The notes: generated by a model from the letters alone, not told the origin. 64,000 nucleotides of DNA from Psychrobacillus lasiicapitis (GCF_006861795.1 NZ_VDGH01000011.1:1-64000), one strand, 5' to 3'; numbered from the stretch's first letter, positions 8,508 through 18,347 are shown. Translations and numbers: made by a program.

Positions 8508-10136
8508 TTACTTAAAGTCGACGTGCGATAATAAATCAGATCCAGTCGGATGTGGTTTGAAATCTACTATATCCGCTTTCCCTGCAAGTAATGGAGTTGA
8601 GTGAGCAAGTGGTACCCAAGGAGCATCTTCAAAAATAATCTCTTGAGCCTGCTTATACAATTCATTACGTTTATCTTCATCTACTTCTGTTTGTGCTTCA
8701 ATTAGGATTTTGTGTAAATCTTGGTTGTCATAATATGTGTAGTTATTGCTTCCGATGTTGTCTCCATCAAGTAATACGTAGATGAAGTTGTCTGCATCTC
8801 CGTTATCACCCGTCCATCCTAATAAGAATGCATCTGCTTCACCTTTGCTAGCTTTGTCTAAATAAGTCGCCCATTCATAAGAAACGATCTCAGCTTTTAC
8901 CCCAATCTCTTCTAGGTTCTTCTGAATAGCTTCCGCTACTTTTTTGCCATCTGGCATGTATGGTCTTGGTACTGGCATTGCCCATAGTTCCATTTCAAAA
9001 CCATCTGCGAATCCAGCTTCTGCTAATAATTCTTTTGCTTTTTCTGGGTTATATTCATATCCTGTTATATCATCGTTAAAACCACTAATAGAAGATGGAA
9101 GTGGATTTTTCGCTATTTCTGCGCGGCCTTCGAAGAATGCCTCTACAATCGCTTCCTTATCTATTGCATAATTTAATGCTTGTCGAACTTTAACGTTATC
9201 AAAAGGTGGACGTGTAGTCGTTAAGCCTAAGTAACCAACATTCATAGACGGACGTTCAAATAATTGTAATGAAGAATCTCCCTCTACTGTTGTACCATCA
9301 GCTGGGTTAATACCATCCGCTAAGTCAATTGCGCCGTTAAGTAAATCATTCAAACGAGCGGAATTGTCTGGAATAGAGCGGAATATAACTTTATCTAATT
9401 TCGGAAGAGCTTCATCCCAATATCCATCAAATTTCTCAATTGTAATAGAATCATTGCGTTTCCATTCAACAAATTTAAATGGACCAGTTCCAACTGGATT
9501 ATCTCCGAATTTATCACCGTCTTTTTCAAATGCAGTTGGACTTGCAATTGCAAATGGACTCATCGCGATATTTTTTAAGAATGGTGCTTGTGCTCGTGTA
9601 AGTTTGAATACTACAGTATAATCACCATCTGCAGTAACAGATTCGATTACATGACCTTCTTCTCCTTTAAAGCCACCAAACATAGATTTATAGTATGGGA
9701 ATTTATCTTCTGAACCATTTGCCCAGCGTTCAAAGTTTTTTACTACAGCTTCTGCGTTGAAGTCAGTGCCATCGTGGAACTTTACCCCTTCACGAAGTGT
9801 AAATGTATACGTTAGTCCATCTTCTGATGGTTCCCATTTTGTTGCTAAACCTTCATGGATTGTCGTATCTTGTTCTCCAAAGTTTAATAAAGTTTCATAG
9901 ATATTTTTTGTTACTTTAAATGATTCTCCCTCTGTTACAGTAGAAGGGTCTAATGAAGTAGAATCTCCCCCACGTCCAAAGACAAGCACTTTATCACCTG
10001 TTGATGCTGAACCATTATCCTTTGTACCCTCGTTCTCTTTCTCTGTACCGCTTTCTGATGAGTTACATGCAGCAAGTACTACACTTAGTGCGACTAACAT
10101 CAAAAGCAAAAATGACCAAATTCTCTTTTTTCCCAA
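8508..10136 (-). CDS. Peptide-binding lipoprotein of ABC importer (DppE/OppA family)
   Basis: The 542-residue protein starts with a lipoprotein signal: MGKKR, a hydrophobic core, and the lipobox LAAC with C24 as lipidated residue. A charged linker follows, then an SBP_bac_5 domain running to the C-terminus. It would be anchored on the outer membrane face and deliver peptides to the DppBC permease. Overall pattern is nearer dipeptide-binding DppE/DppA than OppA. It sits between the ATPase genes and the permease genes. Confidence 0.92.
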   Translation of the reverse strand: MGKKRIWSFLLLMLVALSVVLAACNSSESGTEKENEGTKDNGSASTGDKVLVFGRGGDSTSLDPSTVTEGESFKVTKNIYETLLNFGEQDTTIHEGLATKWEPSEDGLTYTFTLREGVKFHDGTDFNAEAVVKNFERWANGSEDKFPYYKSMFGGFKGEEGHVIESVTADGDYTVVFKLTRAQAPFLKNIAMSPFAIASPTAFEKDGDKFGDNPVGTGPFKFVEWKRNDSITIEKFDGYWDEALPKLDKVIFRSIPDNSARLNDLLNGAIDLADGINPADGTTVEGDSSLQLFERPSMNVGYLGLTTTRPPFDNVKVRQALNYAIDKEAIVEAFFEGRAEIAKNPLPSSISGFNDDITGYEYNPEKAKELLAEAGFADGFEMELWAMPVPRPYMPDGKKVAEAIQKNLEEIGVKAEIVSYEWATYLDKASKGEADAFLLGWTGDNGDADNFIYVLLDGDNIGSNNYTYYDNQDLHKILIEAQTEVDEDKRNELYKQAQEIIFEDAPWVPLAHSTPLLAGKADIVDFKPHPTGSDLLSHVDFK

Positions 10137-10160
10137 ATTAACCCCTCCGTAAATATATTA

Positions 10161-11144
10161 TCAATGCTGCACTTGCTCATTATATAAATGGCAGGCAACA
10201 AAATGACCAGGTTTCACTTCTTCTAGCTTAGGTACGATAGATGTACAAGCTTCCATCCTAAACGGACATCTCGTATGGAATGTACAACCACTAGGCGGAT
10301 TTGAAGGACTTGGAATGTCTCCTTCTAGAATTATCTGCTCCCTTTTATGTTCCGGATCAGGAACCGGGACTGCGGATAGTAATGCCTTCGTATATGGATG
10401 AAGAGGCTCTTCATATAAAGATTCACTTGTAGCAAGCTCCGCCATTCTTCCTAAGTACATAACACCAACTCGATCACTTATATGACGCACCACCCCTAAA
10501 TCATGCGCAATAAATATATAGGTTAGCTTTAATTCTTTCTGTAAATCTTGCATAAGATTAAGTACTTGGGCTTGTATCGATACATCCAGTGCAGAAACAG
10601 GTTCATCCGCAATGATCAATTTCGGATTTGTCATCAATGCTCTTGCAATTCCAATACGTTGTCTTTGCCCCCCACTAAATTGATGTGGATATCTTTTCGC
10701 ATGATAACTGCTTAACCCAACAATTTCCAGAAATTCATGTACTTTCTTTTTTCGGCTTTTTGCATTTCCGATGTTATGGACAATTAGTGGTTCCATTAAT
10801 ATTTTTTCTACCGTATGTCTCGGATTCAACGATGCATATGGATCTTGAAATACCATTTGTATTTCTCTTCTTGCTTTTCTCATTTCTGTACTGGAAATAC
10901 TCGTTAATTCTTTTCCATCAAAGGTTACTTTTCCTTCTGTCGGTTCTAGTAATCTCATAAGCATTCGACCAGTTGTGGATTTCCCACAACCTGATTCTCC
11001 AACGATTCCTAGTGTTTCCCCTTCATTTACATGAAAAGATACATTATCTACCGCTTTCACATAACCCGATTGTTTCGCTAACACTCCAGAACGAATAGGA
11101 AAATACTTTTTTAACCCTTCAACTTGTAGCAGCGGTTTTGTCAT
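10161..11144 (-). CDS. dppF: Peptide ABC transporter ATPase, OppF/DppF type
   Basis: This 327-residue ATPase has Walker [10 protein letters not shown] (about 49-57), signature [14 protein letters not shown], and Walker B LIIADEP. The C-terminal oligopeptide-transporter extension has the cysteines in [14 protein letters not shown] (about 288-301). Many members of this extension bind an iron-sulfur cluster. It overlaps the end of the upstream ATPase gene by 26 bases; AAGGAGG lies ahead of its ATG. Confidence 0.93.
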   Translation of the reverse strand: MTKPLLQVEGLKKYFPIRSGVLAKQSGYVKAVDNVSFHVNEGETLGIVGESGCGKSTTGRMLMRLLEPTEGKVTFDGKELTSISSTEMRKARREIQMVFQDPYASLNPRHTVEKILMEPLIVHNIGNAKSRKKKVHEFLEIVGLSSYHAKRYPHQFSGGQRQRIGIARALMTNPKLIIADEPVSALDVSIQAQVLNLMQDLQKELKLTYIFIAHDLGVVRHISDRVGVMYLGRMAELATSESLYEEPLHPYTKALLSAVPVPDPEHKREQIILEGDIPSPSNPPSGCTFHTRCPFRMEACTSIVPKLEEVKPGHFVACHLYNEQVQH

Positions 11145-12138
11145 GGACTTCTACCTCCTTTTGATCGTATAAGAAGCATCTTGTTTTATGATTCGCAGAT
11201 GTTTCATATAATGGAGGATTTTCTTCCGTACATCTTCCAAAAACCGATTCACAACGAGCGGCAAATCGACAGCCATTTTTTATCGTCCCAGGCTTCGGTA
11301 CATTACCAGGAATAGAATATAAACGTTGCTTTTTGTGGCGCATATCAGGTACAGACGCGATTAATCCCTTTGTATAAGGATGTTGTGGATTACGGAATAT
11401 TGCATCGACTGTTCCCTCTTCTACTACTTTTCCAGCGTACATAACGACTACACGCTCGCAAGTTTCCGCTACAACTCCTAAATCATGGGTAATCATAATA
11501 ACTGCTGTTTTCAATCTTTCATTCAATTCACGCATGAGTTTTAAAATTTGAGCTTGTATTGTGACATCTAGTGCTGTTGTAGGTTCATCAGCAATAAGAA
11601 CCTTTGGATCACAAACGAGTGCCATCGCAATCATTACTCGTTGCCTCATACCACCTGAGAGCTGATGAGGATAATCCTTCATCAATTCTTCCGCCCTAGG
11701 TAAACCAACCAGCCTCAACATTTCAACTGCTCTTGCCTTCACTTGTTTTTTATTCCAATCTTTTTTATGTAGTGTAATCGCTTCCACTAGTTGGTTGCCT
11801 ATTGTAAATAAAGGATTTAAAGACGTCATCGGTTCTTGGAAAATCATCGCTACATCATTTCCTCGTACCTTTCGCATTTCTTTCTCCGAGAACTTCGTTA
11901 AATCTTTCCCTTTAAATAAAATTTGACCACTTGTAATTTTCCCTGGTGGACTTGGAACTAGACCCATTATAGAAAGCGACGTAACACTTTTACCACAGCC
12001 AGACTCTCCAACTATTCCAAGTATCTCCCCTTCTTTTACGTGAAAATCCACATGGTCCACTGACGGAATGACACCGTCATCTGTGAAAAAAGAAGTTTGG
12101 AGATCTTTCACTTCTAAAATGATTTCACGCTCTGCCAT
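11119..12138 (-). CDS. dppD: Peptide ABC transporter ATPase, OppD/DppD type
   Basis: This 339-residue ATPase is the first gene of the five-gene importer operon. It shows Walker [12 protein letters not shown] (about 43-53), signature LSGGMRQRVMIAMAL, Walker B VLIADEPTTALD, and the C-terminal cysteine extension (CRFAARCESVFGRC). It would pair with the OppF-type ATPase as a heterodimer. The gene order ATPase-ATPase-binding protein-permease-permease is common in Bacillales peptide importers. Confidence 0.93.
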   Translation of the reverse strand: MAEREIILEVKDLQTSFFTDDGVIPSVDHVDFHVKEGEILGIVGESGCGKSVTSLSIMGLVPSPPGKITSGQILFKGKDLTKFSEKEMRKVRGNDVAMIFQEPMTSLNPLFTIGNQLVEAITLHKKDWNKKQVKARAVEMLRLVGLPRAEELMKDYPHQLSGGMRQRVMIAMALVCDPKVLIADEPTTALDVTIQAQILKLMRELNERLKTAVIMITHDLGVVAETCERVVVMYAGKVVEEGTVDAIFRNPQHPYTKGLIASVPDMRHKKQRLYSIPGNVPKPGTIKNGCRFAARCESVFGRCTEENPPLYETSANHKTRCFLYDQKEVEVHDKTAATS

Positions 12139-12199
12139 AACGCACCCCTTTGTTTTTGTGCAATTTATAATTTTCTATAAATTAATAAGCTATATTAAT

Positions 12200-12227
12200 A
12201 TTTTACACATATTAACCTTATATGCAA
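12200..12227 (-). promoter_or_regulatory. Candidate promoter of dpp operon
   Basis: The minus strand reads TTGCAT (12227-12222), a 16-base spacer and TAAAAT (12205-12200), about 60 bases before dppD. The rest of the AT-rich 12139-12426 gap shows no gene and no clear operator. Confidence 0.4.
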
Positions 12228-12429
12228 TACTTTTCTGAAAACTGTTATTTCTTCACTTAAAATGTAACTTCCATTTGTTTTAGTAATTTTAATCATATAA
12301 ATGAATACCCATTCAATTATCCCGTAAATTTATCAATATAATACTTATTGGATTACAGGCTACAAGAGTGATATCATGCCACTCTGTAAGATAGACGCTC
12401 ACTCTTAGCAAATAAATTTTGCTTATAAA

Positions 12430-12460
12430 AAGCCCTATAAGCGCGTAACTTATAGGGCAT
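12430..12460 (-). terminator. Terminator after ygaD
   Basis: GCCCTATAAG and CTTATAGGGC form a 10-bp stem with a 7-base loop; the minus strand continues TTTTTAT. Confidence 0.85.
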
Positions 12461-12463
12461 TTA

Positions 12464-14212
12464 CTAATTATCTAATTGTTGTATTTGAAATAAATTATAA
12501 TATACATTTTTTTGATTCATTAATTGTGCATGGTTTCCATTTTCGACTACCTGACCGTTTTCAATAACGAATATATTATCAGCATGCGTAATCGTTGAAA
12601 GTCTGTGTGCAACAATGATGGTTGTACGATTAGATGCTAAACGCTCTAACGAATCCTGTATTAATGATTCACTTTCTAAATCTAATGCTGAAGTTGCTTC
12701 GTCTAGAATTAAGATCGTAGGATTTTTCAAAAATACTCTGGCGATGGCTACCCGTTGCTTTTGGCCACCTGAAAGTTTCACACCGCGTTCGCCTACTTTT
12801 GTCTCATACCCCTCAGGTAACTCCATGATGAAATCATGCGCATTCGCCGCTTTTGCAGCTTCTATCACTTCTTCATCTGTCGCATTGGGATTGCCCATTA
12901 AAATATTCGATTTAACTGAATCACTAAATAAAATATTATCCTGCAACACAATACCTATTTGCTTTCTTAATGATTCTACTGTAACGTCACGAATATCTTT
13001 TCCATCAACTCGAACACTTCCATTTGTTACATCATAAAACCTTGGTATCAAACTAATAATGGTAGATTTACCACCACCACTCATACCAACGAATGCTACC
13101 GTCTCTCCAGCTTTAACGTGAAAATCCACATTATTTAGTATCGTATTTCCGTCTTTTTCATATTGGAATGACACATTTGAAAAAGTAACTTCACCAGTAA
13201 TATTCTCTAATGTGGAAGCACCTTTTTTATCGACAATATCATATTCTTCATCCATCAATTCAAAGACCCGATCCATAGAGGCAAAAGACTGTGTTAAAGT
13301 GGTAGAAGAATTGACTAAACGTCTGAGCGGACTGTATAACCGTTCAATATATGCTACAAATGCAGCCATCGTTCCGACTGATAATCTTCCATTAATAGCT
13401 TCATACCCTGCATAAGCGATAACGAGTAAAGGTGCAATATCTGTTATGGTGTTAACTACAGCGAATGCCTTCGCATTCCAAACTGTCTGGTCAACGGCTT
13501 TATCTAAAAACTCTCCATTAGCATTATTAAAGAGTTTCTGTTCATGCTTTTCTAATGTAAATGTTTTAATAATACTCATACCTTGTACACGTTCATGCAG
13601 ATAACTTTGAACCCCAGCTAGAGCTTGCGAACGTTTTCTCGTTAAGTCGCGAAGTCTTCCAAAAAAGTACTTCACACTGAATGCATAGAAAGGGAATGCA
13701 AGTAAAGTAACCAGTGTTAACTTCACATTCATCGTAAGCATGATTCCAATTGCGATTAAAATAGTCGCTAAATCCAGCCATACATTCATTAGTCCAATTA
13801 TGACAAAGTTTTTTGTTTGCTCCACGTCATTTATTACCCTGGAAATAACTTCTCCGGCACGTGTATTGCTGTAGTATTTTAAGCCTAGCTTTTGAAGATG
13901 GGCATACAATTTTTGACGAATATCATAAAGTATTTTATTGCTCACTAATTGAGCTAGATATTGTCTATAATACTCAATCGGCGGACGAACGATTAAAAAT
14001 ACTAACGCTGTCCCTCCTAGCCAATATACTAATTGTTGGATTTTTTCGTCTGCTGTAAGTGTTTTTGCACCAATAATATCATCGATAACGATTTTGATAA
14101 GAATTGGTATAAACAATGGTATGGCAAACTTAATAATCCCAATAACAAGCGTTATAAATATTTGAAAGTTATACGGTTTAACAAATTGCATATACCGTTT
14201 TAAAGATCCCAT
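12464..14212 (-). CDS. ygaD: ABC exporter, fused membrane and ATPase domains (YgaD)
   Basis: The 582-residue half-transporter has a six-helix ABC_membrane domain (about 15-300) and a C-terminal ATPase domain with Walker [10 protein letters not shown] (about 377), signature [13 protein letters not shown], Walker [13 protein letters not shown] and the H-loop AHRLST. It should act as a homodimer exporting lipids or drugs, in the manner of Sav1866/BmrA. Position between ygaC and ygaE matches YgaD of B. subtilis. Substrate unknown. Confidence 0.9.
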   Translation of the reverse strand: MGSLKRYMQFVKPYNFQIFITLVIGIIKFAIPLFIPILIKIVIDDIIGAKTLTADEKIQQLVYWLGGTALVFLIVRPPIEYYRQYLAQLVSNKILYDIRQKLYAHLQKLGLKYYSNTRAGEVISRVINDVEQTKNFVIIGLMNVWLDLATILIAIGIMLTMNVKLTLVTLLAFPFYAFSVKYFFGRLRDLTRKRSQALAGVQSYLHERVQGMSIIKTFTLEKHEQKLFNNANGEFLDKAVDQTVWNAKAFAVVNTITDIAPLLVIAYAGYEAINGRLSVGTMAAFVAYIERLYSPLRRLVNSSTTLTQSFASMDRVFELMDEEYDIVDKKGASTLENITGEVTFSNVSFQYEKDGNTILNNVDFHVKAGETVAFVGMSGGGKSTIISLIPRFYDVTNGSVRVDGKDIRDVTVESLRKQIGIVLQDNILFSDSVKSNILMGNPNATDEEVIEAAKAANAHDFIMELPEGYETKVGERGVKLSGGQKQRVAIARVFLKNPTILILDEATSALDLESESLIQDSLERLASNRTTIIVAHRLSTITHADNIFVIENGQVVENGNHAQLMNQKNVYYNLFQIQQLDN

Positions 14213-14234
14213 TTCATGACTCCTTTCTAAAATT

Positions 14235-14268
14235 GAAAAACCTGTTGTTTGTATTCAACAGGTTTTTC
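14235..14268 (-). terminator. Terminator after ygaC
   Basis: GAAAAACCTGTTG pairs with CAACAGGTTTTTC around an 8-base loop, separating ygaC from ygaD. Confidence 0.85.
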
Positions 14269-14270
14269 GT

Positions 14271-14813
14271 CTACTCATTTAGCTGTTTATAAAAATGATA
14301 ACGATTCGTCCATGCCTCGATAAAATCTGGCGCAAATGGACCCCTTCTTTGCTTTATCCAAGAAATGAGTTTTTCAATATTTCGATCAAGAATAACGTCC
14401 ATTTCTGTAGGATACATCATTTCTTTTTTATGTTGTGCGTATTCATCTTCATCTAGAATTGTATAGGTCATGTCTGGGAAAACTTTTACATCTAAATCAT
14501 AATCAATATACTTTAAACGCCCATCACTATAAACAAAAGGCGAACTCATATTGATGTAATAGTATACACCATCTTCTCTTAACATACAAATAATGTTAAA
14601 CCAATGCTCCGCATGAAAGTAGCAAATAGAAGGTTCTCTTGTAACCCATGTACGACCATCCGCCTCGATGACAAGCGTTCGCTCATTGGCTCCTATTACA
14701 ATATTCTTGGTGCCCTTTAGTACCATTGTCTCCTGCCAGACACGGTGGATACTGCCATTATGCTTGTAGCTGTGAATTTGTATCATTTCTCCTTCTGTTG
14801 GAATCGCCATCAT
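14271..14813 (-). CDS. ygaC: DUF402 nucleoside tri-/diphosphatase-like protein YgaC
   Basis: This 180-residue DUF402 protein is the counterpart of B. subtilis YgaC. Family members include nucleoside tri- and diphosphate phosphatases; the acidic cluster [13 protein letters not shown] (about 98-110) matches the metal-binding centre of that fold. Two adjacent ATG codons follow AAAAGGTGG, and either could be the start. Catalytic activity here is inferred from family only. Confidence 0.85.
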   Translation of the reverse strand: MMAIPTEGEMIQIHSYKHNGSIHRVWQETMVLKGTKNIVIGANERTLVIEADGRTWVTREPSICYFHAEHWFNIICMLREDGVYYYINMSSPFVYSDGRLKYIDYDLDVKVFPDMTYTILDEDEYAQHKKEMMYPTEMDVILDRNIEKLISWIKQRRGPFAPDFIEAWTNRYHFYKQLNE

Positions 14814-14819
14814 TTAGCC

Positions 14820-15110
14820 ACCTTTTCGACAAGCGTAAAAATCTCGTTTATATACTTATTTAATCATTATAACAATCCATACCCAAAAACTATAGTAAAA
14901 AATCATAAGTATTCTTTAAGTGTCTGTAGTTTTCCAAAGCTTCCCACAAAGACTATGTAAATTAATTTAAGAATAATGCATCTTAATTAGTTGCAGCCAA
15001 CGTGCTAATTCCTACTAGCTGAATAATCCAGTTGATATCTAAGGGCAATCAATTAGCTATAGAGAGCAACCAATTCCAAAAGACATTCTCAATAAATTAA
15101 CAGGAATCTC
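14820..15110. other. Intergenic region without a gene
   Basis: AT-rich stretch between ygaC and sspE with no convincing reading frame. It contains one copy (15043-15075) of a 33-base sequence that recurs at 33916-33948. The B. subtilis gene ygaB, expected here, is absent. Confidence 0.6.
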
Positions 15111-15117
15111 TCAAATA

Positions 15118-15157
15118 AAAAAATCAACGAAGGCAAAATGCCTCCGCTGATTTTTGG
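15118..15157 (-). terminator. Terminator after sspE
   Basis: The minus strand folds as AAAATCAGCGGAGGCA paired with TGCCTTCGTTGATTTT (one G:U pair), followed by a T-run. Confidence 0.85.
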
Positions 15158-15170
15158 TGAATCCATGTTA

Positions 15171-15479
15171 TTACTTTGTTTGGTTATAAGAACTACCTGC
15201 TTGTTTACCGCTAGCTTGTTGTTTTCTCATCTCAGCTTGACGGTTCTGTTCTCTTACCTCTTGAACATCAGTTTCAGAAGCAAATTCAGGGGTCTTGAAT
15301 TTATTCTGAGACTGACCGCTTTGAGATTGGCGGTTTTGTTCTCTTACTTCTTGTACATCAGTTTCAGAAGCAAATTCAGGGGTCTTGAACTTATTCTGAG
15401 ACTGACCGCTTTGAGATTGGCGGTTTTGTTCTCTTACTTCTTGTACATTCGTTTCTGAAGCGTTGTTTTTCTTTGTCAT
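15171..15479 (-). CDS. sspE: Gamma-type small acid-soluble spore protein
   Basis: The 102-residue protein is built from near-identical 30-residue repeats containing EFASETDVQEVREQNRQS. EFASE is the recognition and cleavage site of the germination protease GPR, so the protein serves as an amino-acid store in the spore core. The longest frame runs 30 codons further upstream, but GGAGGTGAAATCC directly precedes the ATG at 15479 and matches the family N-terminus. A sigma-G-like promoter lies just upstream inside the 3' end of mutY. B. subtilis sspE lies at the same locus. Confidence 0.96.
   Translation of the reverse strand: MTKKNNASETNVQEVREQNRQSQSGQSQNKFKTPEFASETDVQEVREQNRQSQSGQSQNKFKTPEFASETDVQEVREQNRQAEMRKQQASGKQAGSSYNQTK
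15262..15441. repeat. 90-bp tandem repeat inside sspE
   Basis: Two successive 90-base units differ at very few positions (for example the gtttcagaag blocks at 15271 and 15361), and a partial third follows. They encode the 30-residue SASP repeat. Such high DNA identity suggests recent duplication or ongoing homogenisation. Confidence 0.9.
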
Positions 15480-15502
15480 GGATTTCACCTCCGGTACACA
15501 AG

Positions 15503-15532
15503 TATCTTGTGCACTTTCAGGAGATATATGCA
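15503..15532 (-). promoter_or_regulatory. Sigma-G-like promoter of sspE
   Basis: The minus strand reads TGCATA (15532-15527), a 17-base spacer and CAAGATA (15509-15503), close to the forespore sigma-G consensus (-35 TGHATR, -10 CAWWMTA) with one mismatch. B. subtilis sspE is sigma-G dependent. The promoter lies about 24 bases before the start codon. Confidence 0.6.
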
Positions 15533-15541
15533 TTTTAAAAA

Positions 15542-16603
15542 TTAATTCTTTTCCTTCCATGCATTCCATATTTTTAATATTGGTACTGGCATTGGTTGAT
15601 TGGAAATCTCATCTATAGCGAACCATTTGCATGCCGCTGGTAGTTCTTTTTCTAATAGCAATTTTCCTTCAAAGCTTTCCATTTCCCATACTAAATGAGA
15701 AAAAACATGTTTGAATGCTATTAATTCTTCGCCCCTTACAATATCTATTCCATAATCATGTTCGATTACTTCTTCTATAGTATGTGTTGCAGTTGGAAGC
15801 TCTACCATTGGAAATTGCCACATATTTGCGAGTAATCCTTTTGAAGGCCGCTTTTCTAATAAGACTCGACCATGCTCATCCCTAATAACAACTGCTTTCA
15901 TTTTGTGTACTTTCGTTTTCTTATTAATCGTTTTAATCGGTAATTGGTCTTGCATACCTTCAAAAAATGCTGTGCAATATTCTCGTACAGGACAAAGTAA
16001 ACACTTTGGTTTCGTCGGTGTACATATGAGTGCTCCAAGCTCCATTAATCCTTGATTGAATGCAGAAGGATTGTCCTCATCGATTAACTCCATTACTGCT
16101 TCTTCAAATATTTTCTTCGTTTTAGGTTTTGCGATATCTTCTTTTATCAATAAAAGACGAGATAGAACACGCATCACATTTCCGTCCACTGCATGCTCTG
16201 GAACCCCGTATGCAATACTTAGAACTGCTCCCGCAGTATAAGGTCCAACTCCCTTTAAAGCGGATATATCTTTTCGAGTATTTGGAACGATACTTCCATA
16301 TGAGTCGACGACTTCTCTAACACCAGCTTGTAAATTACGTGCTCGCGAATAATAGCCTAGTCCTTCCCATTCCTTTAATAATTCTTCTTCTTTTGCATGG
16401 GCAAGTGATTCAAGGGAAGGATATTTTGCGATAAATCTTTCATAATAAGGTATAACAGTATCCACTTTTGTTTGTTGAAGCATCACTTCAGATACCCAAA
16501 TTTTATATGGATCTTTTGTCTTCCTCCACGGTAAATCACGCTTTTCTTCTAAAAACCAGGATACTAAAGCATTTCTAACTTGTGTTTTATATAATTCGTT
16601 CAA
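15542..16603 (-). CDS. mutY: A/G-specific adenine DNA glycosylase MutY
   Basis: MutY removes adenine mispaired with 8-oxoguanine. Counting from the chosen start, the helix-hairpin-helix is LKGVGPYTAG, the catalytic acid is E39 (WVSEVMLQQT), the second is D140 (AVDGNV), and the iron-sulfur ligands are C194, C201, C204 and C210 (C-x6-C-x2-C-x5-C). A NUDIX-like 8-oxoG recognition domain occupies the C-terminus. The longest frame begins ten codons earlier, but AAGGAAGGA sits seven bases before the TTG at 16603, giving 353 residues. Confidence 0.95.
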   Translation of the reverse strand: MNELYKTQVRNALVSWFLEEKRDLPWRKTKDPYKIWVSEVMLQQTKVDTVIPYYERFIAKYPSLESLAHAKEEELLKEWEGLGYYSRARNLQAGVREVVDSYGSIVPNTRKDISALKGVGPYTAGAVLSIAYGVPEHAVDGNVMRVLSRLLLIKEDIAKPKTKKIFEEAVMELIDEDNPSAFNQGLMELGALICTPTKPKCLLCPVREYCTAFFEGMQDQLPIKTINKKTKVHKMKAVVIRDEHGRVLLEKRPSKGLLANMWQFPMVELPTATHTIEEVIEHDYGIDIVRGEELIAFKHVFSHLVWEMESFEGKLLLEKELPAACKWFAIDEISNQPMPVPILKIWNAWKEKN

Positions 16604-16728
16604 TGTTAAGTCCTTCCTTACGATTATTTTCATGAAGAATGGGGTATATCATGTGTAATTGCTTTGTTATTAGTCAATTTTATTTTATGATGAGAATAAC
16701 TTGGTATCCAAAAAGGAGCTGGTGATGC

Positions 16729-17709
16729 ATGGATACAGGTACACATATTGTAATGGGTATTGCACTCGGCGGATTAGCACTTGCGGATCCTGTCGTTGCA
16801 AATAGCACGTTAACTACAACTGCGGTTATTGCAGGTACAATTATAGGATCACAGGCACCTGATATAGATACCGTTTTAAAATTGCGAAATAATGCTGTGT
16901 ATATTCGACACCACCGTGGCATAACGCATTCTATTCCTGCGGTTATATTATGGCCACTATTAATTTCGGGCGTATTATGGCTTATAATGCCGGAAGCAAA
17001 CTTATTGCATTTATGGTTATGGACGTTTCTGGCAGTTTTTTTACATGTGTTTGTTGATATTTTTAACTCTTACGGAACACAAGCGTTGCGACCATTTTCA
17101 AGAAAATGGGTCGCGCTAGGTGTCATTAATACATTTGATCCAATTATTTTCGGTATCCACGTAGTCGGTTTGTTATTTTGGATGTTTGGTGCAAATCCCG
17201 TTACGACGTTTCTTATTATGTATGCGATTATATTCGTTTATTACATTTTAAGATTTGCCGTTCAAAGTGCCGTAAAAAATTCCGTTAAGCATACGATTCC
17301 CGATGCAGATGAAATTATTGTCGCTCCCACGATGAAGTTTTTTCAATGGCGAGTAGCTGCGATTTCAAAAACGCATCATTATGTTGGACGAGCTTATGGA
17401 AGATCCATTTCTATATATGACAAATTTGAAAAAGTACCGTTACCAGAATCAGATTTAGTGAAAGCAGCACTAAAAGATAAAAACTTAAGTGCATTTACCT
17501 CATTCTCTCCAATTTATAGATGGGAGATTACGGAATTCGAGAAGTTATTTGAAGTACGATTAATCGATCTTCGTTATCGGAGTAACGATTACTACCCATT
17601 CGTTGCAGTAGCGCATTTAAATGAAGAGCTCGAGATTGTAAATTCCTACACAGGCTGGATTTTTAGTGAAGATAAACTTCGAAAAAAACTCGACTTTATG
17701 CCAAATTAA
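16729..17709 (+). CDS. yfhP: YfhP/YdjM-family membrane-bound metal-dependent hydrolase
   Basis: This 326-residue protein has four or five membrane helices in the first 190 residues and the conserved early motif MDTGTHIVMG plus RHHRGITHS (about 61-69), the histidine pattern of the DUF457/YdjM hydrolase family. B. subtilis YfhP (327 residues) is next to mutY in the same divergent arrangement and has been reported as a repressor-like regulator of yfhQ-linked genes, though a membrane hydrolase fits this sequence better. A terminator separates it from convergent yfhJ. Confidence 0.85.
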   Translation: MDTGTHIVMGIALGGLALADPVVANSTLTTTAVIAGTIIGSQAPDIDTVLKLRNNAVYIRHHRGITHSIPAVILWPLLISGVLWLIMPEANLLHLWLWTFLAVFLHVFVDIFNSYGTQALRPFSRKWVALGVINTFDPIIFGIHVVGLLFWMFGANPVTTFLIMYAIIFVYYILRFAVQSAVKNSVKHTIPDADEIIVAPTMKFFQWRVAAISKTHHYVGRAYGRSISIYDKFEKVPLPESDLVKAALKDKNLSAFTSFSPIYRWEITEFEKLFEVRLIDLRYRSNDYYPFVAVAHLNEELEIVNSYTGWIFSEDKLRKKLDFMPN

Positions 17710-17715
17710 AACTGG

Positions 17716-17747
17716 AAACGCTAGGATTTTTTAAATCCTAGCGTTTT
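17716..17747. terminator. Bidirectional terminator between yfhP and yfhJ
   Basis: AAACGCTAGGATTT and AAATCCTAGCGTTT form a 14-bp stem with a 2-4 base loop and flanking A/T runs. Confidence 0.9.
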
Positions 17748-17749
17748 AT

Positions 17750-18016
17750 TTAATGGAAGAAATCGTCTGTTTCTAATAAGTGTTTGTACTTTTCATTTGA
17801 TCCAGCAAATTCATGAAGTTGTTGACCGTAACTTTCAATCCATTTTTTAATAACCATTTCCGTGACCGCAGCTCCTTTATATTCGTACCCGGCACGGGCA
17901 TAAGACGATTCGAAGTCAGACCAAAGCAGTTCTATCCAAGCGCGTGCTTTTGCTGCGGATAATTGATCATTTTTTTCTAGTAATTGATAGGTTAATGCAT
18001 CTATTATTGTTTGCAT
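17750..18016 (-). CDS. yfhJ: YfhJ family protein (WVELL motif)
   Basis: This 88-residue soluble protein contains the family's conserved ARAWIELLWSDFE segment (about 25-37). It starts one base after the yfhH stop, forming a recX-yfhH-yfhJ unit as in B. subtilis. Function is unknown. Confidence 0.85.
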   Translation of the reverse strand: MQTIIDALTYQLLEKNDQLSAAKARAWIELLWSDFESSYARAGYEYKGAAVTEMVIKKWIESYGQQLHEFAGSNEKYKHLLETDDFFH

Positions 18017-18017
18017 A

Positions 18018-18347
18018 TTATTTTCCTTCCTTTAATGGCTCTAATAATGAAATAGGTAATGCTTCTTCATACTTAGCTCCACCTAATCGATATCCCCATG
18101 CAAATCGACCTTTTAAATATTCCACCTGAAAGAAAATACCTGGATCACTTGTAATTCGGTACAGTTCGCCAGGTTTAATCGTCGAAGGGTCGGTTAAGAA
18201 GCTTTGAGCCATTGTTGCTTTTCTTTCATATACTGCATACTCATTTACAATGCCCAATTGTTCTGCTTTTCGAGCTTTCTCTTTTAAATTGGCAATTTCT
18301 GTTCTAAGTTCTTGTTCGGTCATATCGCTATATTTTTTTTCACTCAT
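18018..18347 (-). CDS. yfhH: DUF1811 family protein YfhH
   Basis: The 109-residue protein has an N-terminal helical segment (1-40) and a C-terminal beta-rich part with a SH3/KOW-like hydrophobic pattern (about 58-100). It overlaps the 3' end of recX by eight bases, so translation is probably coupled. B. subtilis YfhH follows recX in the same order. Function is unknown. Confidence 0.88.
   Translation of the reverse strand: MSEKKYSDMTEQELRTEIANLKEKARKAEQLGIVNEYAVYERKATMAQSFLTDPSTIKPGELYRITSDPGIFFQVEYLKGRFAWGYRLGGAKYEEALPISLLEPLKEGK

Noticed and set aside
15262..15441. Regular 90-bp repetition suggestive of a CRISPR array
   Set aside because: Repeats are contiguous, without unique spacers, and encode gamma-type SASP repeats in frame.
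15138..15458. Plus-strand open frame with repeated protein sequence
   Set aside because: It is the antisense reading of sspE; its repeats are a by-product of the SASP tandem repeats.
15480..15569. N-terminal extension of the SASP reading frame
   Set aside because: A strong ribosome site and the family N-terminus place the start at 15479; the extension overlaps mutY.
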